Positions 38,259-48,950 of a stretch of 64,000 nucleotides of DNA are shown one piece after another. The stretch is taken from the NCBI RefSeq assembly GCF_900106835.1, contig NZ_FNNR01000006.1, positions 124,001 to 188,000 of the forward strand, read 5' to 3'. The stretch is from Arthrobacter sp. cf158 (GTDB lineage Bacteria > Actinomycetota > Actinomycetes > Actinomycetales > Micrococcaceae). Position numbers and translations under genes: made by a program. Numbering within the stretch: the stretch's first letter is position 1; each line of letters starts with the position of its first letter. Under the pieces are notes generated by a model. That model had not been told where the DNA came from. It saw nothing but the letters and a program-made list of their open reading frames with translations, and made no database searches.

Positions 38259-38809
38259 TGTCTGCCGAGAGCACCGAAGAAGTTATTGCCCCTGTGACTG
38301 AAGAGCAGGAAGCCTCCACGGAAGAAACCCAGTCCAAGACGGCCAGCCGTTTGGAAGAGGAAGGCGACATTGCCGCCGACTACCTCGAGGAACTCCTGGA
38401 TATCGCCGACATCGACGGCGACATCGACATTGAAGTCCGCAACGGACGCACCTACATCTCCATCGGCGCCGATGAAGAATCCGCCGCTTTGGACAGCCTG
38501 GTAGGGCGCGACGGTGAAGTTCTTGAGGCACTGCAGGAGCTTGCGCGGCTCTCCGTTCTTTCTGCAACGGAAAACCGCTCGCGTCTGGTTCTGGACATCA
38601 ACGGATACCGCAAGGAGCGTGCGGGCGTCCTTCAGCAGATCGCCGATGACGCCGTTGCCAAGGTGAAGTCCGACGGCGGAACTGTCGCCCTTGAGCCGAT
38701 GAGCGCTTACGAACGCAAGATCGTGCACGACGCTGTCGCCGACCTCGGATTCGTTTCCGAGTCCGAAGGCGAAGGCGCTGGCCGCCACATCGTTGTATCG
38801 GCTGACTAG
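38258..38809 (+). CDS. khpB: KH/R3H RNA-binding protein (Jag/KhpB type)
   Basis: The 183-residue protein has an acidic N-terminus, a KH-like domain (about residues 45-115, with SLVGRDGEVLEALQELARL) and a C-terminal R3H domain (LEPMSAYERKIVHDAVADLG...GRHIVV). It lacks the N-terminal Jag domain of Firmicutes proteins. Its position next to yidC is conserved. It likely binds small RNAs with KhpA, by family analogy. Confidence 0.92.
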   Translation: MSAESTEEVIAPVTEEQEASTEETQSKTASRLEEEGDIAADYLEELLDIADIDGDIDIEVRNGRTYISIGADEESAALDSLVGRDGEVLEALQELARLSVLSATENRSRLVLDINGYRKERAGVLQQIADDAVAKVKSDGGTVALEPMSAYERKIVHDAVADLGFVSESEGEGAGRHIVVSAD

Positions 38810-38815
38810 CAGCTC

Positions 38816-39466
38816 ATGGTTGAAATTACCGCAGCTGAACTGGAAGCGGCAGAGAAGATTTTTGGGGAGCGCCTGGATCTTGCCAAGCGCTACGTGGAAC
38901 ACCTCGCAACGTCAGGAACTGAGCGTGGGTTGATTGGTCCGCGCGAGATTCCCCGTTTGTGGAGCCGGCATGTTCTCAACTGTGCCGTCATTGAATCCGC
39001 GATTGCCATGGACAGCCACGTGGCTGACGTCGGATCCGGCGCAGGCCTCCCGGGCCTCTGCCTGGCGATTGCCCGTCCAGACCTGGAACTGACGCTGATT
39101 GAGCCGCTGGAACGCCGAGTCATCTGGCTGCAGGAAGTCGTGGACGACCTCGGCCTGGACAACGTCACCATCATGAGGACGCGTGCCGAACTGGCAGTTG
39201 GAATGGTGGACGCGGATGTGGTGACGGCCCGAGCGGTGTCTGCACTCACCAACTTGGCAGGACTGACCATCCCCCTCCTGAATGGCCACGGCGAAGTAGT
39301 TGCCATCAAGGGCCGCAGTGCTGCCGAGGAGATTGAGAAGGCAAAGAAGGTCATACGCAAACTTGGCGGCGTGGAAACGTCCGTTGTTGTTTGTGGACAG
39401 GAGCTTTTGGAGGAACCCACCACCGTGGTGAGGATTATCGTCAACAAGCCCGGAAAGACGGCGTAG
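38816..39466 (+). CDS. rsmG: 16S rRNA (guanine527-N7)-methyltransferase RsmG
   Basis: The 216-residue methyltransferase has the cofactor motif VADVGSGAGLPGLCLAIARP and the family blocks LIEPLERRVIWLQEVV and VVTARAVSAL. It modifies G527 of 16S rRNA; loss gives low-level streptomycin resistance in related bacteria. It lies 6 bp after khpB and precedes parA, the standard gidB-parAB order. Confidence 0.96.
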   Translation: MVEITAAELEAAEKIFGERLDLAKRYVEHLATSGTERGLIGPREIPRLWSRHVLNCAVIESAIAMDSHVADVGSGAGLPGLCLAIARPDLELTLIEPLERRVIWLQEVVDDLGLDNVTIMRTRAELAVGMVDADVVTARAVSALTNLAGLTIPLLNGHGEVVAIKGRSAAEEIEKAKKVIRKLGGVETSVVVCGQELLEEPTTVVRIIVNKPGKTA

Positions 39467-39553
39467 GTCCCGCTCGGTTTCCCGCGTGTCGGCGGCTGAG
39501 CGGTTAGGCTAGAGAACGGCAGCAAGCGCCGAATGAGAGTGAGAGTGTGACCA

Positions 39554-40609
39554 GTGGGCAGTAGTGAAACCTCCACGCAGCGGATCCCCCCGTTTATGTC
39601 TTTGGGGTCCGCGCGGGCCATGGCCACACCCTCTGCGTCCCTTCAATCCGCGATTGTGCGCACTAATTCAGTTGATAATGCGGCCGTTTCACGTGAAACC
39701 GTTTCAGATGGAGTGCACAACGTCATGGATTCCATTGATGATTCAAGCCCCATCGCCCGCCAGCTGGCCAACGAGACCCGGCGTCGTGAGCGCTTGATAG
39801 GCCGCGAACTGCCCAAGCCGGAGGGGACACGGATCTTCACAGTGTCCAACCAGAAGGGCGGAGTGGGTAAGACCACTACGACGGTCAACATCGCAGCTGC
39901 CTTGGCGTCCGCCGGACTCAACGTCCTGGTGATCGACATCGATCCGCAGGGCAACGCATCGACGGCCTTGGGCATCGAGCACCATGCCGATGTGGACAGC
40001 ATCTACGATGTCCTGATAAATGACCTCCCCTTGAAGGATGTTGTGGCGCCGTGCCCTGACATCCCCAATCTGATCTGCGCGCCCGCCACTATTCACCTGG
40101 CTGGCGCTGAGATCGAACTCGTGTCACTGGTGGCCCGCGAGCAGCGGCTCCGACGTGCCATTGACGTCTACGCCAAGGAGCGGGAGAAGAACGGTGAAGG
40201 CCGGCTGGACTTCATCTTCATCGATTGCCCACCCAGCCTGGGACTGCTCACCGTCAACGCGTTCTGCGCAGCCAGCGAAGTCCTCATTCCCATCCAGTGC
40301 GAGTACTACGCCCTGGAAGGCTTGAGCCAGCTACTCAAAAACATTGAGATGATCCAGAAGCACCTCAACGCTGATCTGGTAGTTTCCACAATCCTTTTGA
40401 CCATGTATGACGGCCGGACGAACCTTGCCGCTCAAGTCGCATCAGAGGTCCGCCAGCACTTCCCCGAGCAGGTCCTCAGTGCTGTGGTTCCGCGCTCTGT
40501 ACGCATCTCTGAGGCGCCGAGCTACCAGCAGACGGTCATGACCTACGATCCTTCATCGAGCGGCGCGCTGTCCTATATGGAAGCCGCCGCCGAAATCGCT
40601 GAACGCTAG
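39554..40609 (+). CDS. parA: Chromosome partitioning ATPase ParA
   Basis: The 351-residue protein has the deviant Walker [17 protein letters not shown], then [12 protein letters not shown] and [14 protein letters not shown]. ParA binds DNA as an ATP dimer and moves ParB-parS complexes apart. The start is uncertain: GTG 39554 gives a ~95-residue N-terminal extension before the ATPase core; later starts (ATG 39620 or 39725) are possible. A parS core lies within the extension (39686-39699), which matters for which start is used. Confidence 0.94.
   Translation: MGSSETSTQRIPPFMSLGSARAMATPSASLQSAIVRTNSVDNAAVSRETVSDGVHNVMDSIDDSSPIARQLANETRRRERLIGRELPKPEGTRIFTVSNQKGGVGKTTTTVNIAAALASAGLNVLVIDIDPQGNASTALGIEHHADVDSIYDVLINDLPLKDVVAPCPDIPNLICAPATIHLAGAEIELVSLVAREQRLRRAIDVYAKEREKNGEGRLDFIFIDCPPSLGLLTVNAFCAASEVLIPIQCEYYALEGLSQLLKNIEMIQKHLNADLVVSTILLTMYDGRTNLAAQVASEVRQHFPEQVLSAVVPRSVRISEAPSYQQTVMTYDPSSSGALSYMEAAAEIAER
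39685..39700. other. parS site inside parA
   Basis: CGTTTCACGTGAAACC: the 14-bp palindromic core is perfect, with non-consensus outer bases. It lies in the 5' coding part of parA, encoding SRET. Confidence 0.88.
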
Positions 40610-40676
40610 AATTCTTGAAACACTGCAACAGCTTGAGCCGGTCCGTGCTCGGCTATTCCATCGGAGGGATGAATCA

Positions 40677-41906
40677 ATGAGCGAAAAGCGAAGGGGCCTC
40701 GGCAGGGGTCTTGGGGCTCTCATTCCCAGCTCTGCAGGAGCTCAGGGGAATGGCGCTGCACCATCCCGTCCTGTGGATCTGTTCTTCCCTGAGGCACGCA
40801 AGACTGCAGAGTCCACAGTAGATGCTGCTTCTGATGACCTGAGTGCCGCTGTTTCCAAGGAGTCCCCGGAAAAGACTTCCGCTGCCTCTGCGTCCAGGGC
40901 AAAGAGCGCTGCTGCGAAGCCTGTCGCCAAGGCGACCCCGGCCAAGTCCCCGACGTCCAAGCCGGCGGCAAAGCGGGCTGCTTCCAAAGAGGTACCGGCA
41001 GAGGAGCCCAAGCCGACGCCGGTTGAGGCGCCCTCTACTGAGCACGCTCCATCCGCTCCGTCCGCCAATGATGTTGAGCTGGTAGAGGTTCCCGGTGCCA
41101 GGTTTGCTGAGATTCCGGTGGGCGATATCCACCCGAACCGTAAGCAGCCCAGATCCGTCTTCGATGAAGACGACATGGCTGAGTTGGTGCACTCCGTAAG
41201 GGAAATCGGCGTTCTCCAGCCAATTGTTGTACGTACTTCAACTGAAAAAGGTGGAGAACCGTATGAGCTCGTCATGGGTGAACGTCGCTGGCGTGCAGTA
41301 CAGGCCGCGGGACTCGAAACTATCCCTGCCATTGTTCGTGATACGACGGATGACGACCTTCTCCGTGACGCTCTCCTCGAGAACCTTCACCGCAGTCAGC
41401 TGAACCCTTTGGAAGAAGCAGCTGCCTATCAGCAGCTCTTGGAAGACTTTGGTACCACGCACGAGCAGCTGGCGGACCGCATCGGCCGCTCACGCCCACA
41501 GGTATCAAACACACTGCGCTTGCTGAAGCTTCCACCGCTGGTGCAGCGTCGGGTTGCGGCGAGTGTTCTGTCTGCCGGCCATGCTCGAGCTTTGCTCGCA
41601 CTCCCTGATGCTGCTGCTATGGAGCGCCTCGCTCAGAAGATCGTGGCTGAGGGAATGTCCGTTCGGGCCACGGAAGAAGCCGTTGCCCTGTACCAGGACC
41701 CCACAACGCCTGCGAAGAGCAGCATTCCAAAGCCAAATGCACGCCACGAACGTCTTGATTACTTGGCGTCGTCTCTTTCGGATCGCCTGGATACCAATGT
41801 GAAGATCACCCTTGGTGCTCGGAAGGGCCGCGTGAGCATCGAGTTCGCCAGCGTCGAGGACCTCAACCGCATCATGGATGTCCTGGGTCCAGGCGCAGAG
41901 GAGTAA
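40677..41906 (+). CDS. parB: Chromosome partitioning CTPase/DNA-binding protein ParB
   Basis: The 409-residue protein has a long Ala/Pro/Lys-rich N-terminal part (about residues 35-140), then the ParB N-terminal domain with the CTP-binding [26 protein letters not shown], and the helix-turn-helix [20 protein letters not shown] that reads parS. The C-terminal dimer domain follows. It loads on the many parS sites just downstream. GGAGGG precedes the ATG. Confidence 0.97.
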   Translation: MSEKRRGLGRGLGALIPSSAGAQGNGAAPSRPVDLFFPEARKTAESTVDAASDDLSAAVSKESPEKTSAASASRAKSAAAKPVAKATPAKSPTSKPAAKRAASKEVPAEEPKPTPVEAPSTEHAPSAPSANDVELVEVPGARFAEIPVGDIHPNRKQPRSVFDEDDMAELVHSVREIGVLQPIVVRTSTEKGGEPYELVMGERRWRAVQAAGLETIPAIVRDTTDDDLLRDALLENLHRSQLNPLEEAAAYQQLLEDFGTTHEQLADRIGRSRPQVSNTLRLLKLPPLVQRRVAASVLSAGHARALLALPDAAAMERLAQKIVAEGMSVRATEEAVALYQDPTTPAKSSIPKPNARHERLDYLASSLSDRLDTNVKITLGARKGRVSIEFASVEDLNRIMDVLGPGAEE

Positions 41907-41921
41907 TTAACAAATCAACTG

Positions 41922-41955
41922 AAGGGGCTCACTTTATAAGTGGGCCCCTTTCTTG
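41922..41955 (+). terminator. Terminator of the parAB operon
   Basis: AAGGGGCTCAC, loop TTTATAA and GTGGGCCCCTT form a stem with one G-T pair followed by TCTTGTTT, just after the parB stop. Confidence 0.85.
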
Positions 41956-42037
41956 TTTGCCTCTAGGATGAGCAGTTTGTTGGTTTGGGGGCGGATTGAT
42001 CATGCGTTGGGCCCCGCATGTTCAGTGTTCATTGACA

Positions 42038-42053
42038 TGTTTCACGTGAAACT
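42038..42053. other. parS site 1 of the desert
   Basis: TGTTTCACGTGAAACT: perfect 14-bp core, one outer mismatch to the 16-bp parS consensus TGTTTCACGTGAAACA. Confidence 0.93.
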
Positions 42054-42528
42054 TGTCAGCGGAACAAGGTTCTGACGGCCGCATGTAGGAGACACAACTG
42101 CAAAGTCGAATTTCCTGTTCCCCTCGACGCGGAGATAGCGCTGGACTGATGAGTCTCAGTGACATGAGCGTCTATCCCTAGTGTGGCAATTCGGTGGCCC
42201 AATGCAGAACCACGTTGCCTGCCAGCTTTGAGGGCGTGATGGTGCGTTGATGGACTAAGGGCTTCATCGCTAAATCTCTACGCATTCATCGACTGCCGAC
42301 GAATCTGGCCATGGGCGGTGTACGGCTAGGTGCCGGTCTGGGAGGCTCGGATGCCCGTAAGGGCTCCGCTGCGGTAGTTGGCCAACAATGGAGGGCTTCC
42401 TGAATGCGGGGAACCAACTTGGACCAGCTCGGTAGTTTCAGACCGGAGGCCTTGAGCTCAGTCCAGATTCAGCAAGGTGAACGCCTGGAGCACGTCGGGC
42501 AGTTCTGAATCCGGGACCGCCCTTACGC

Positions 42529-42544
42529 TGTTTCACGTGAAACA
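42529..42544. other. parS site 2 of the desert
   Basis: TGTTTCACGTGAAACA: exact 16-bp parS consensus. Confidence 0.97.
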
Positions 42545-42584
42545 GCCCGATTCATCGAGCTATCCGGGTTCCAATCCTCCGCGC

Positions 42585-42600
42585 AGTTTCACGTGAAACA
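42585..42600. other. parS site 3 of the desert
   Basis: AGTTTCACGTGAAACA: perfect core with one outer mismatch; it starts 56 bp from the start of site 2, the second-closest centre to a neighbour being far larger except for sites 9 and 10. Confidence 0.93.
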
Positions 42601-43114
42601 CTACTTCTGCGCAGCAATTGAGAGGGTAATGTCCCGCAGATGCGCCTTTCGATTCAGATTCTTCCGGGAAGCAGCTTCTGTTTGCCTACTGTGCGCGAGT
42701 TGGGCTGAACGGAGAGGTACCCGTACGACTCGGGACGACCGAATTGCTCATGATTCGGCATAAAGAAGGGCAATTCGACGCTCGGCGCCCTGCCAAAGGG
42801 GATTCAACCTGTGGACTCCATGTGTGGTGTAGCAGATTGGATGCTTGGATGTCAGCTTGCGCAGCTCGTCACTTGGCTGCCCAATGTCTTCGCACTAAGT
42901 ACTATCGATACCAAGTTCTCCTACAAGGCGGAACCATTGGGCTGCGCTCACTCAGACTCGATGTTGTCATTATCTTTGTGCCTGGACTCCCCAGAGGGAT
43001 CAGCGCAACAGACTCTTCAGGGCTTGCTTGTAGGTGGGCGGCTTCCGTCACTCACTGACACCACGGCACTGGCACCGCGTCGAATTTGCATGCGTCAACC
43101 GCTTTCAGAGCCGC

Positions 43115-43130
43115 CGTTTCACGTGAAACA
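43115..43130. other. parS site 4 of the desert
   Basis: CGTTTCACGTGAAACA: perfect core with one outer mismatch. Confidence 0.93.
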
Positions 43131-43342
43131 TTAGGGTAAGGAACGCTTCGCAGCGCAGAGAATGTTAGCTGGCTTGGTCGCTTGTACTGAACAGGAAGCA
43201 TTCAATGGCCACTTGAGACGCGCGAAATGCTCCTGGACGTAGAAGCGTGGCGGGGGGGTAATCCGACCGTGGGCAGTATGAGAGTGAGTTTCCGCAGAGT
43301 CTGCTTAGGCGGCGACCCACGCCTAGCTGGCTCTTAGTACCT

Positions 43343-43358
43343 GGTTTCACGTGAAACA
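43343..43358. other. parS site 5 of the desert
   Basis: GGTTTCACGTGAAACA: perfect core with one outer mismatch. Confidence 0.93.
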
Positions 43359-44663
43359 TGGATTGCCGCGTAGGAATGAAACCGTATGTGGCCTAGATTT
43401 CGGTCGGTTCTACTAACCCTACGCTCGGGGTGGTCACGCTGAGCCCTGGTGGCGGATCCTCACCCGCTGGTGTCAGGCTTGGCGGCTATGGAATTTCTTC
43501 CACCGTGGCCATTTGGATGCAGCGTCAAAGTTGGTCCATGTAAGGCAAGACGCAATGGCCGAACAGCGATCAGACTCCCCCGTGCAACTGCGTCTTCGCT
43601 CTATGCTGGGGTTCGCATCTGCAGCTCGCCACCCTGGATATCCGCAGTGGTGGGTGCTCGCCAACATCCCGAGAGCTACCGTGCACTGTCCACAGAACGC
43701 TTTCCCTCGTCGACGGGTAAGAAGGCCGTCCTTTAGCGAATCTTGGATACGCCTCTGAGTACCGGACACCGGTGCCGGTCGACGCCGGTTGTTGTCATTG
43801 GCTCCTGCTTCAGTACGATCTGGGTCCGATCCGTTGAAGGTGGGACTGGGCTTGCGGGCAATTTTGTAACCGAGGCAATTGGTTTGCCCTTGTCGTGCCC
43901 GATCCAGGCGCAGTAGGCATCCCCGCCCGGCACAGTGTTCATGGGGTTGGGCGGGTCCGGAGCACGGAGGGACACCATGCGATGCCCTGATTTTCCTGAG
44001 CACACCCTTGGCAACGCTAGGGCCCACCGGCGACTTCCAGGCGGGTCATCTGTATACCGTCCGCCGCTTTGGTGGATGCTGCGGCACTGACGCCCAATGG
44101 ACGATGAGAGGTTCCGCGTGGATGCCTGGTGACCATGATGTATTGATGCCGGACAAGCTTAGAAGTCGAATCGCAGTCAGTGAAGCTGCAATCTCTTGTC
44201 GGCTGGAGTCACTTCCCTACGGAGACAGATTCCCCGTGAACGTATTGGTGCGGGGGTATCGGGCGTCGATGTACATCTGCCCCCCCAGCTTCATCTGTGA
44301 GGCAGGAAAGGTACGGGGCTTCAGCTAGTCCATGACGACCCGACGAAAAGCTGAGGCTCCCCCGTGCTCACGGAATCACTGGGGCCACCGTTGAAGTCAC
44401 TCACAGCCCTTCTAGGGGTTGCTGGGAAGCCGTGCTTGCAGCCTACATTCAAGGTGCTGACGCTCTCAGCAGGAGTACATAATGCTTGCAGACCCCATCC
44501 GTTCAGGCGGCGGATTGGTCCGATGTTGATGGCAGGTATGTGGTGCGACTTCTGGGCTGCAGTCTCGAGGACGTTCGTAAGAGCTGGACTTGTTCCGAGT
44601 TGCAGTGGAATGTTTGCTTGGGCGACTGTTTGACGTAGTGGTGTCGGAGATCCCACGGCGTCA

Positions 44664-44679
44664 TGTTTCACGTGAAACG
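44664..44679. other. parS site 6 of the desert
   Basis: TGTTTCACGTGAAACG: perfect core with one outer mismatch; it precedes the DnaA-box-like segment at 44.7-45.1 kb. Confidence 0.93.
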
Positions 44680-45804
44680 AGACAAATCCGACTGTAGCTC
44701 CAACGCCCTGGGAGCAGGCAATTGTAGATTCGCCACAGTGGACAACCCGGTGGATATCCCTGTGGAAAACATTGGGGATAACTTTGTGGAGAACAAGCTC
44801 ATCCACGTCGACGCTCGTACTCTCATATGCCGCCAGCTGGCATGGCCCGAGGCCGGCACCAGGGGACTGAATTTGGATTGGCTCGAATAGTCCCTGGAGC
44901 ACAGCTTCGGCGGTGTGAGCAATCGCATATAGCCCGGTATTCATTGATTTCTGGCCGACTGGCTTCGGTTCCTCCACGGTTTACCCGTAGAGCAGGAGAT
45001 GGACGTCTTAGCGCGTGGATACCACTCAGGAAGTGGATCGCGATAACCGCAGATTGTTAGCTTGTGGTCAATCTCATGGACGGTGGATAAGGCTGTGGAT
45101 AACGATGTGCATAACGTTGTGCGTAAGTCGATTGCTTGATCGAGACAACGACTCATGATCTTGGCGGAAGGTGCCAGTTTCAACGTTCTTGCGAACGTCA
45201 GCTTTGGCCCTCGCTTGGGTCGGCCGCGCGTGTCCGGATAGCCAGCGCCCAGGCACAAGGAATGAGTGAGGAGTGATCGGCCACTGTTCTTGTCCTGATG
45301 TCCCTGGATCGCCAGGTGCTGCTGACGGAGCCGCCTACGGAGGCTGCGCAGTGTCTGCAATGATCTGATGTCTCCGTCGCCTCGATGGGGACGGAGCGTC
45401 CAACTGCGTCTGTGTTAGTGCCGCTTTGCCTGGGAGCGTCAAGTTCCGAACCTCTGCCACGAAGAGATGGGAAGGTCCCCAACAGCAATGCAGGAACAGT
45501 TGAATGCGTCTGGAGTCGTAGTACGCCAGGTTTTGGCAGCGGGTGACGCTCTGACTATGTGTACAACAGGTCCGACGGCGTGAGGCCATGCACCTCGAGC
45601 TGGCGTTGAACTGGGGGTTGCCAGACACACAGCTGCTCCTAGGTGCAGCCAGTGCTCTTTGGTCTCTGTCATTTCTCATCGGGTGGACCGAAGGCTGGTG
45701 GCTCTCGTCTGGCTAGTGATAATGAAGAGATCTGCTTGGCGGTCCAGCACGTGGCTTTGTTGTACGGCTCTCTCCCGCCACATGCGTCAGCGCGGACGTG
45801 CTCC

Positions 45805-45820
45805 CGTTTCACGTGAAACA
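45805..45820. other. parS site 7 of the desert
   Basis: CGTTTCACGTGAAACA: perfect core with one outer mismatch; about 120 bp left of the G-quadruplex motif. Confidence 0.93.
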
Positions 45821-45938
45821 TTGCGAGTGTTGTGACCTGTCGCTGCACTGATGATGCGGCAGGTCGCATTTCGGTCTTAGGGGCGTGGGGTCAGACGGGC
45901 TCCAGAACAGCTGAGGCGCCGTCAGGGCCAATACTGGA

Positions 45939-45956
45939 GGGCGGGGACGGGTGGGG
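45939..45956 (+). other. G-quadruplex motif
   Basis: GGGCGGGGACGGGTGGGG has four G-runs of three or more with 1-2 base loops, a canonical intramolecular quadruplex pattern on the plus strand. Confidence 0.6.
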
Positions 45957-46166
45957 CTATTGCGTGGAGGGTGGGGCCAGTCGGGGATATTGCGACGAGG
46001 GGTGGGCTGGTAAGAGTCTCAGCCCGAAGTTGGTGGCATGGAAGACACACCATAGGGAAGGGTCGCTGCGATGCAACAGCGCGTCCGGATAGCTAGCGGC
46101 GGGCTGTGGTCGCGGGCCTCGTGGCGATGCCGTGCGAATGGAGACTGGGGCCTGGGGTCACGGTTC

Positions 46167-46313
46167 CACTGCCCCCAGATATCTGAGGCTCACTAGGTGA
46201 GGCTGCACTGCCCCGGGGTGTCTGAGGTTCTTTAGGTGAGGCTGCACTGCCCCGGGGTGTCTGAGGCTCTTTAGGTGAGGCTGCACTGCCCCGGGGTGTC
46301 TGAGGCTCAATAG
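46167..46313 (+). repeat. 39-bp tandem repeat, about 3.8 copies
   Basis: Units begin CACTGCCC at 46167, 46206, 46245 and 46284, exactly 39 bp apart. Units 2-4 are nearly identical (CACTGCCCCGGGGTGTCTGA, then GGTTCTTTAGGTGAGGCTG or variants); unit 1 has diverged. The period is a multiple of three, so an antisense frame reads EPQTPRGSAASPK repeats, but I see no gene there. Confidence 0.92.
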
Positions 46314-46537
46314 CTGGCCTATCCCCCAACGCAGGCGGGAGCTGCTACAACCTGTTTCGAGAAGGCCCGCCCGTCGAGCCGATCCGTGGCCTCCAAGGCG
46401 GTACTACAGTGGAACCCTCTCCTTGCTCAAAGCCATGACGTAGGAATGCTGTTGCCTTCCATACGACGGACTCGGGCACTCTTCGCTGTGTTCAGGCAAT
46501 GAGGGTATCCGGGATCGCGCCTCGGATTCACAGTCTC

Positions 46538-46553
46538 TGTTTCACGTGAAACA
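46538..46553. other. parS site 8 of the desert
   Basis: TGTTTCACGTGAAACA: exact 16-bp parS consensus. Confidence 0.97.
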
Positions 46554-47165
46554 GTAGCCAATGGGACCAACGGGTATTACAACCCAGGCCGCACGGGGCG
46601 GAGGATGTGGAGTCCGAAAGGGGCGGCCCAGCCGGAACTGGGAGGGCAAGCAGGAGAAATGTCTCGTGCCCGAGTGAGACGTCAGTCCTCAGGTTCCCCA
46701 TAATGGTCCCTCCTGTGTCCGAAGATTCGACGTTTCATCGGCTCTCGTTCCGGCAAATATGCTCTCCCTGTGAACCGATGGAGAGGAAACGGGTCATCGG
46801 AAGCAGCAGATGCCCTCTGGGTGGGCTGCTTAGCGGCTATCTGGTGGGTTGCCCGTGAACGAACACGCCAGGCCTCTAGTGGCCGATTATGGGCAAGTGG
46901 GTGTTGTTGAGTTGAGGTCCACTACCTTTCAGGCTGCTCTACCTAAGGAGATCGCGAATTTTCATGCACTGACCCCGCCGGCAGAGCCGGACCACACAGC
47001 TTCGGCCATAGGACCGCCGCAGGAATTGCCAGGAAGGGGCTTGGCGAACGCGGCCGTAGCTGGTCAATGGCGGACATTGGGCTCGTTATGGGTGCAATTA
47101 GGGTCTCCAGGGGGCGAAAGCGGCTTCTATGGATGGAGATAATGTCTTCGTGTGAGTTACCGCCG

Positions 47166-47213
47166 TGAACGGCTACGGCCCTGAATGGTTACGGTTCTGA
47201 ATGGTTACGGTCC
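47166..47213 (+). repeat. 16-bp tandem repeat, 3 copies
   Basis: TGAACGGCTACGGCCC, TGAATGGTTACGGTTC and TGAATGGTTACGGTCC follow one another directly. Confidence 0.85.
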
Positions 47214-47937
47214 GCGCGGATATGGTTCTCGGGCGGGATGCGGGCTTAGGGACGGGTTACGACCCCTGGCGAATGGGGATCTGCGGATGAGATGGAGTTC
47301 CAGGGCCAGTTAGGCCTGGCACCATGAGGGTCCTGCGGTTCGACGCGGTCCCCCATAGGCTGTGTGGTGCCCCAGATGATGTGTGGCCTCAGTCGGATTG
47401 CCGTTCCCAGCCTTGAGAATCTTGCCACAATGATTGTGGTTGAGCTTGCTGGGATGGTCATAGAGCGCGCAGGTGCGATGCCGCTAGAGCATTCGGATAG
47501 AGCTGGTAGGCGCCAGAATTGCTCTTACAGCGAGCTTTGTGCGCCTCATAGTGCGCTGAGAACTCGTGAGGACTCACCAATCGCAGGTCTTGGCGACCAT
47601 CTGCTTCAACTCTCGTGTGCTCGCCGGCGTAATCCCGCTGTCAAACAGGAGGACTGTGAGGGCCGTAAGGGGCCATATTTGGGTCTGATGGGGTTCCAAT
47701 AGCCGGGATGTTTGGAAGCCGGAAGTTAATGGAGCGAGTTGTTGTTCCAACACCTAAAACCGATCCCTTCGGACTACCGACATCCGCTACCTTGGTATGG
47801 ACCGCACGCATATTTCTTAGATCCCGTTCCTCCGACCACGTCATGCACCTTGGACCTGACGATCGAATTAGGCAGTCAAGCCGAATATCTCGATCCGTAC
47901 GCTGGTAATGCTGTGGATGGAACTGCCGTCGTAATGA

Positions 47938-47953
47938 CGTTTCACGTGAAACA
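47938..47953. other. parS site 9 of the desert
   Basis: CGTTTCACGTGAAACA: perfect core with one outer mismatch. Confidence 0.93.
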
Positions 47954-48083
47954 AGTGATGGGATGCCATGAAAACTGGCTTGTTTTGCCCACTGGTGCCT
48001 GCGTACGGATGCACGTCGTGAACGCGAAGATCACACGTTACGTCGGAACGCCCGAGAAAGTCCCTAGGCCGCACTGCCGTATA

Positions 48084-48099
48084 TGTTTCACGTGAAACG
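48084..48099. other. parS site 10 of the desert
   Basis: TGTTTCACGTGAAACG: perfect core with one outer mismatch; the rightmost site, about 0.9 kb from trxA. Confidence 0.93.
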
Positions 48100-48950
48100 C
48101 GAGAACCCAGCCTTGGCATCCGGCTGCAAAGGGAGGTGATTCAGAGCCTCCGTCTGACCAGTGTCTTCGTCCGATCCTACCGATTTCGTTCTGGTCCCTC
48201 CTGGTTTGAGCAAGGCCTCATCCAGCCAAGCCGAAGACAGCATGAGTCACCGAGAAACAACCGCTTGCTATTCAATAAAGTGCACAAGCAGCAACCATGG
48301 AGTATTGGACCTGAATCACGGACCGTGGCTGTAAATGGTGGCAGTGACGGTGCGAAGTCGGAATCAAACGCCTTGCGGGCGATGTGGCGGGCCGAGGTGT
48401 AGTGGTGGAACAACGACATTGTGGGGCGCGGACATCCACCACGTGCTGGTGGGTCACGGGCGCGAGGGGAGAACACGCTCCATGGAATATTTGGGTGTAC
48501 GCAATCCGAATACGAAAGTGCGCGTAGGACGAAATCTAGAGATGAAGCTCTCCCCTAGGCGCTTCTCGGACTCAGGTCTATCTGCAGTGGACCTGGGTTG
48601 TCTACGCGAACCGAGAGCGCCCTGGTCTTGAAGGCCATAATTCAGGGACCAAGCTTCCGGCCACGCAGAGTCATCGAAGTGATGATGAAGCCAAAGCCAA
48701 TCAGTGAGGTGCACGCTGAGGGGCGAGAAACCTGAACCTCCTCAAGCCGATTTGAGCGGCTGACGGCTGAGGGGTGTGGCACTTCGGTGAGTAGGGTTTG
48801 TCGAACTGCTGCAAGGTGTCCACCAGGCACTGTTTGCCCCTACCCCAGGTAGGGAGAAGTGAAGCAGCGCATTCTGGGACGAGCCAAGGCAGCCATCGGA
48901 AGACAACACCAAAAAGTGCACGATTTAGGTTCATTATCTAAAACATCAAC

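Larger units (their letters stand above)
41956..48950. other. Gene-free parS-rich region (putative centromere)
   Basis: In about 7 kb between the parB and trxA terminators I find no ORF with recognisable protein features, a credible ribosome site and the codon pattern of the neighbours; the longest frames are about 100-220 codons and overlap on both strands. The region holds ten parS cores, a 39-bp tandem repeat (46167-46313), a 16-bp repeat (47166-47213), a G-quadruplex motif (45939-45956), and DnaA-box-like sequences (44745-45102). By eye it is less GC-rich than the flanking genes. Confidence 0.8.

Noticed and set aside
42811..43134. 107-codon frame in the parS desert
   Set aside because: No ribosome site, no recognisable domain, another frame (42744-43058) overlaps it, and it runs through a parS site; treated as chance.
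44321..44977. 218-codon minus-strand frame in the parS desert
   Set aside because: No family features or ribosome site; includes a parS core and DnaA-like boxes as codons.
46167..46313. CRISPR array
   Set aside because: The 39-bp units are directly contiguous with no spacers and no cas genes are nearby.
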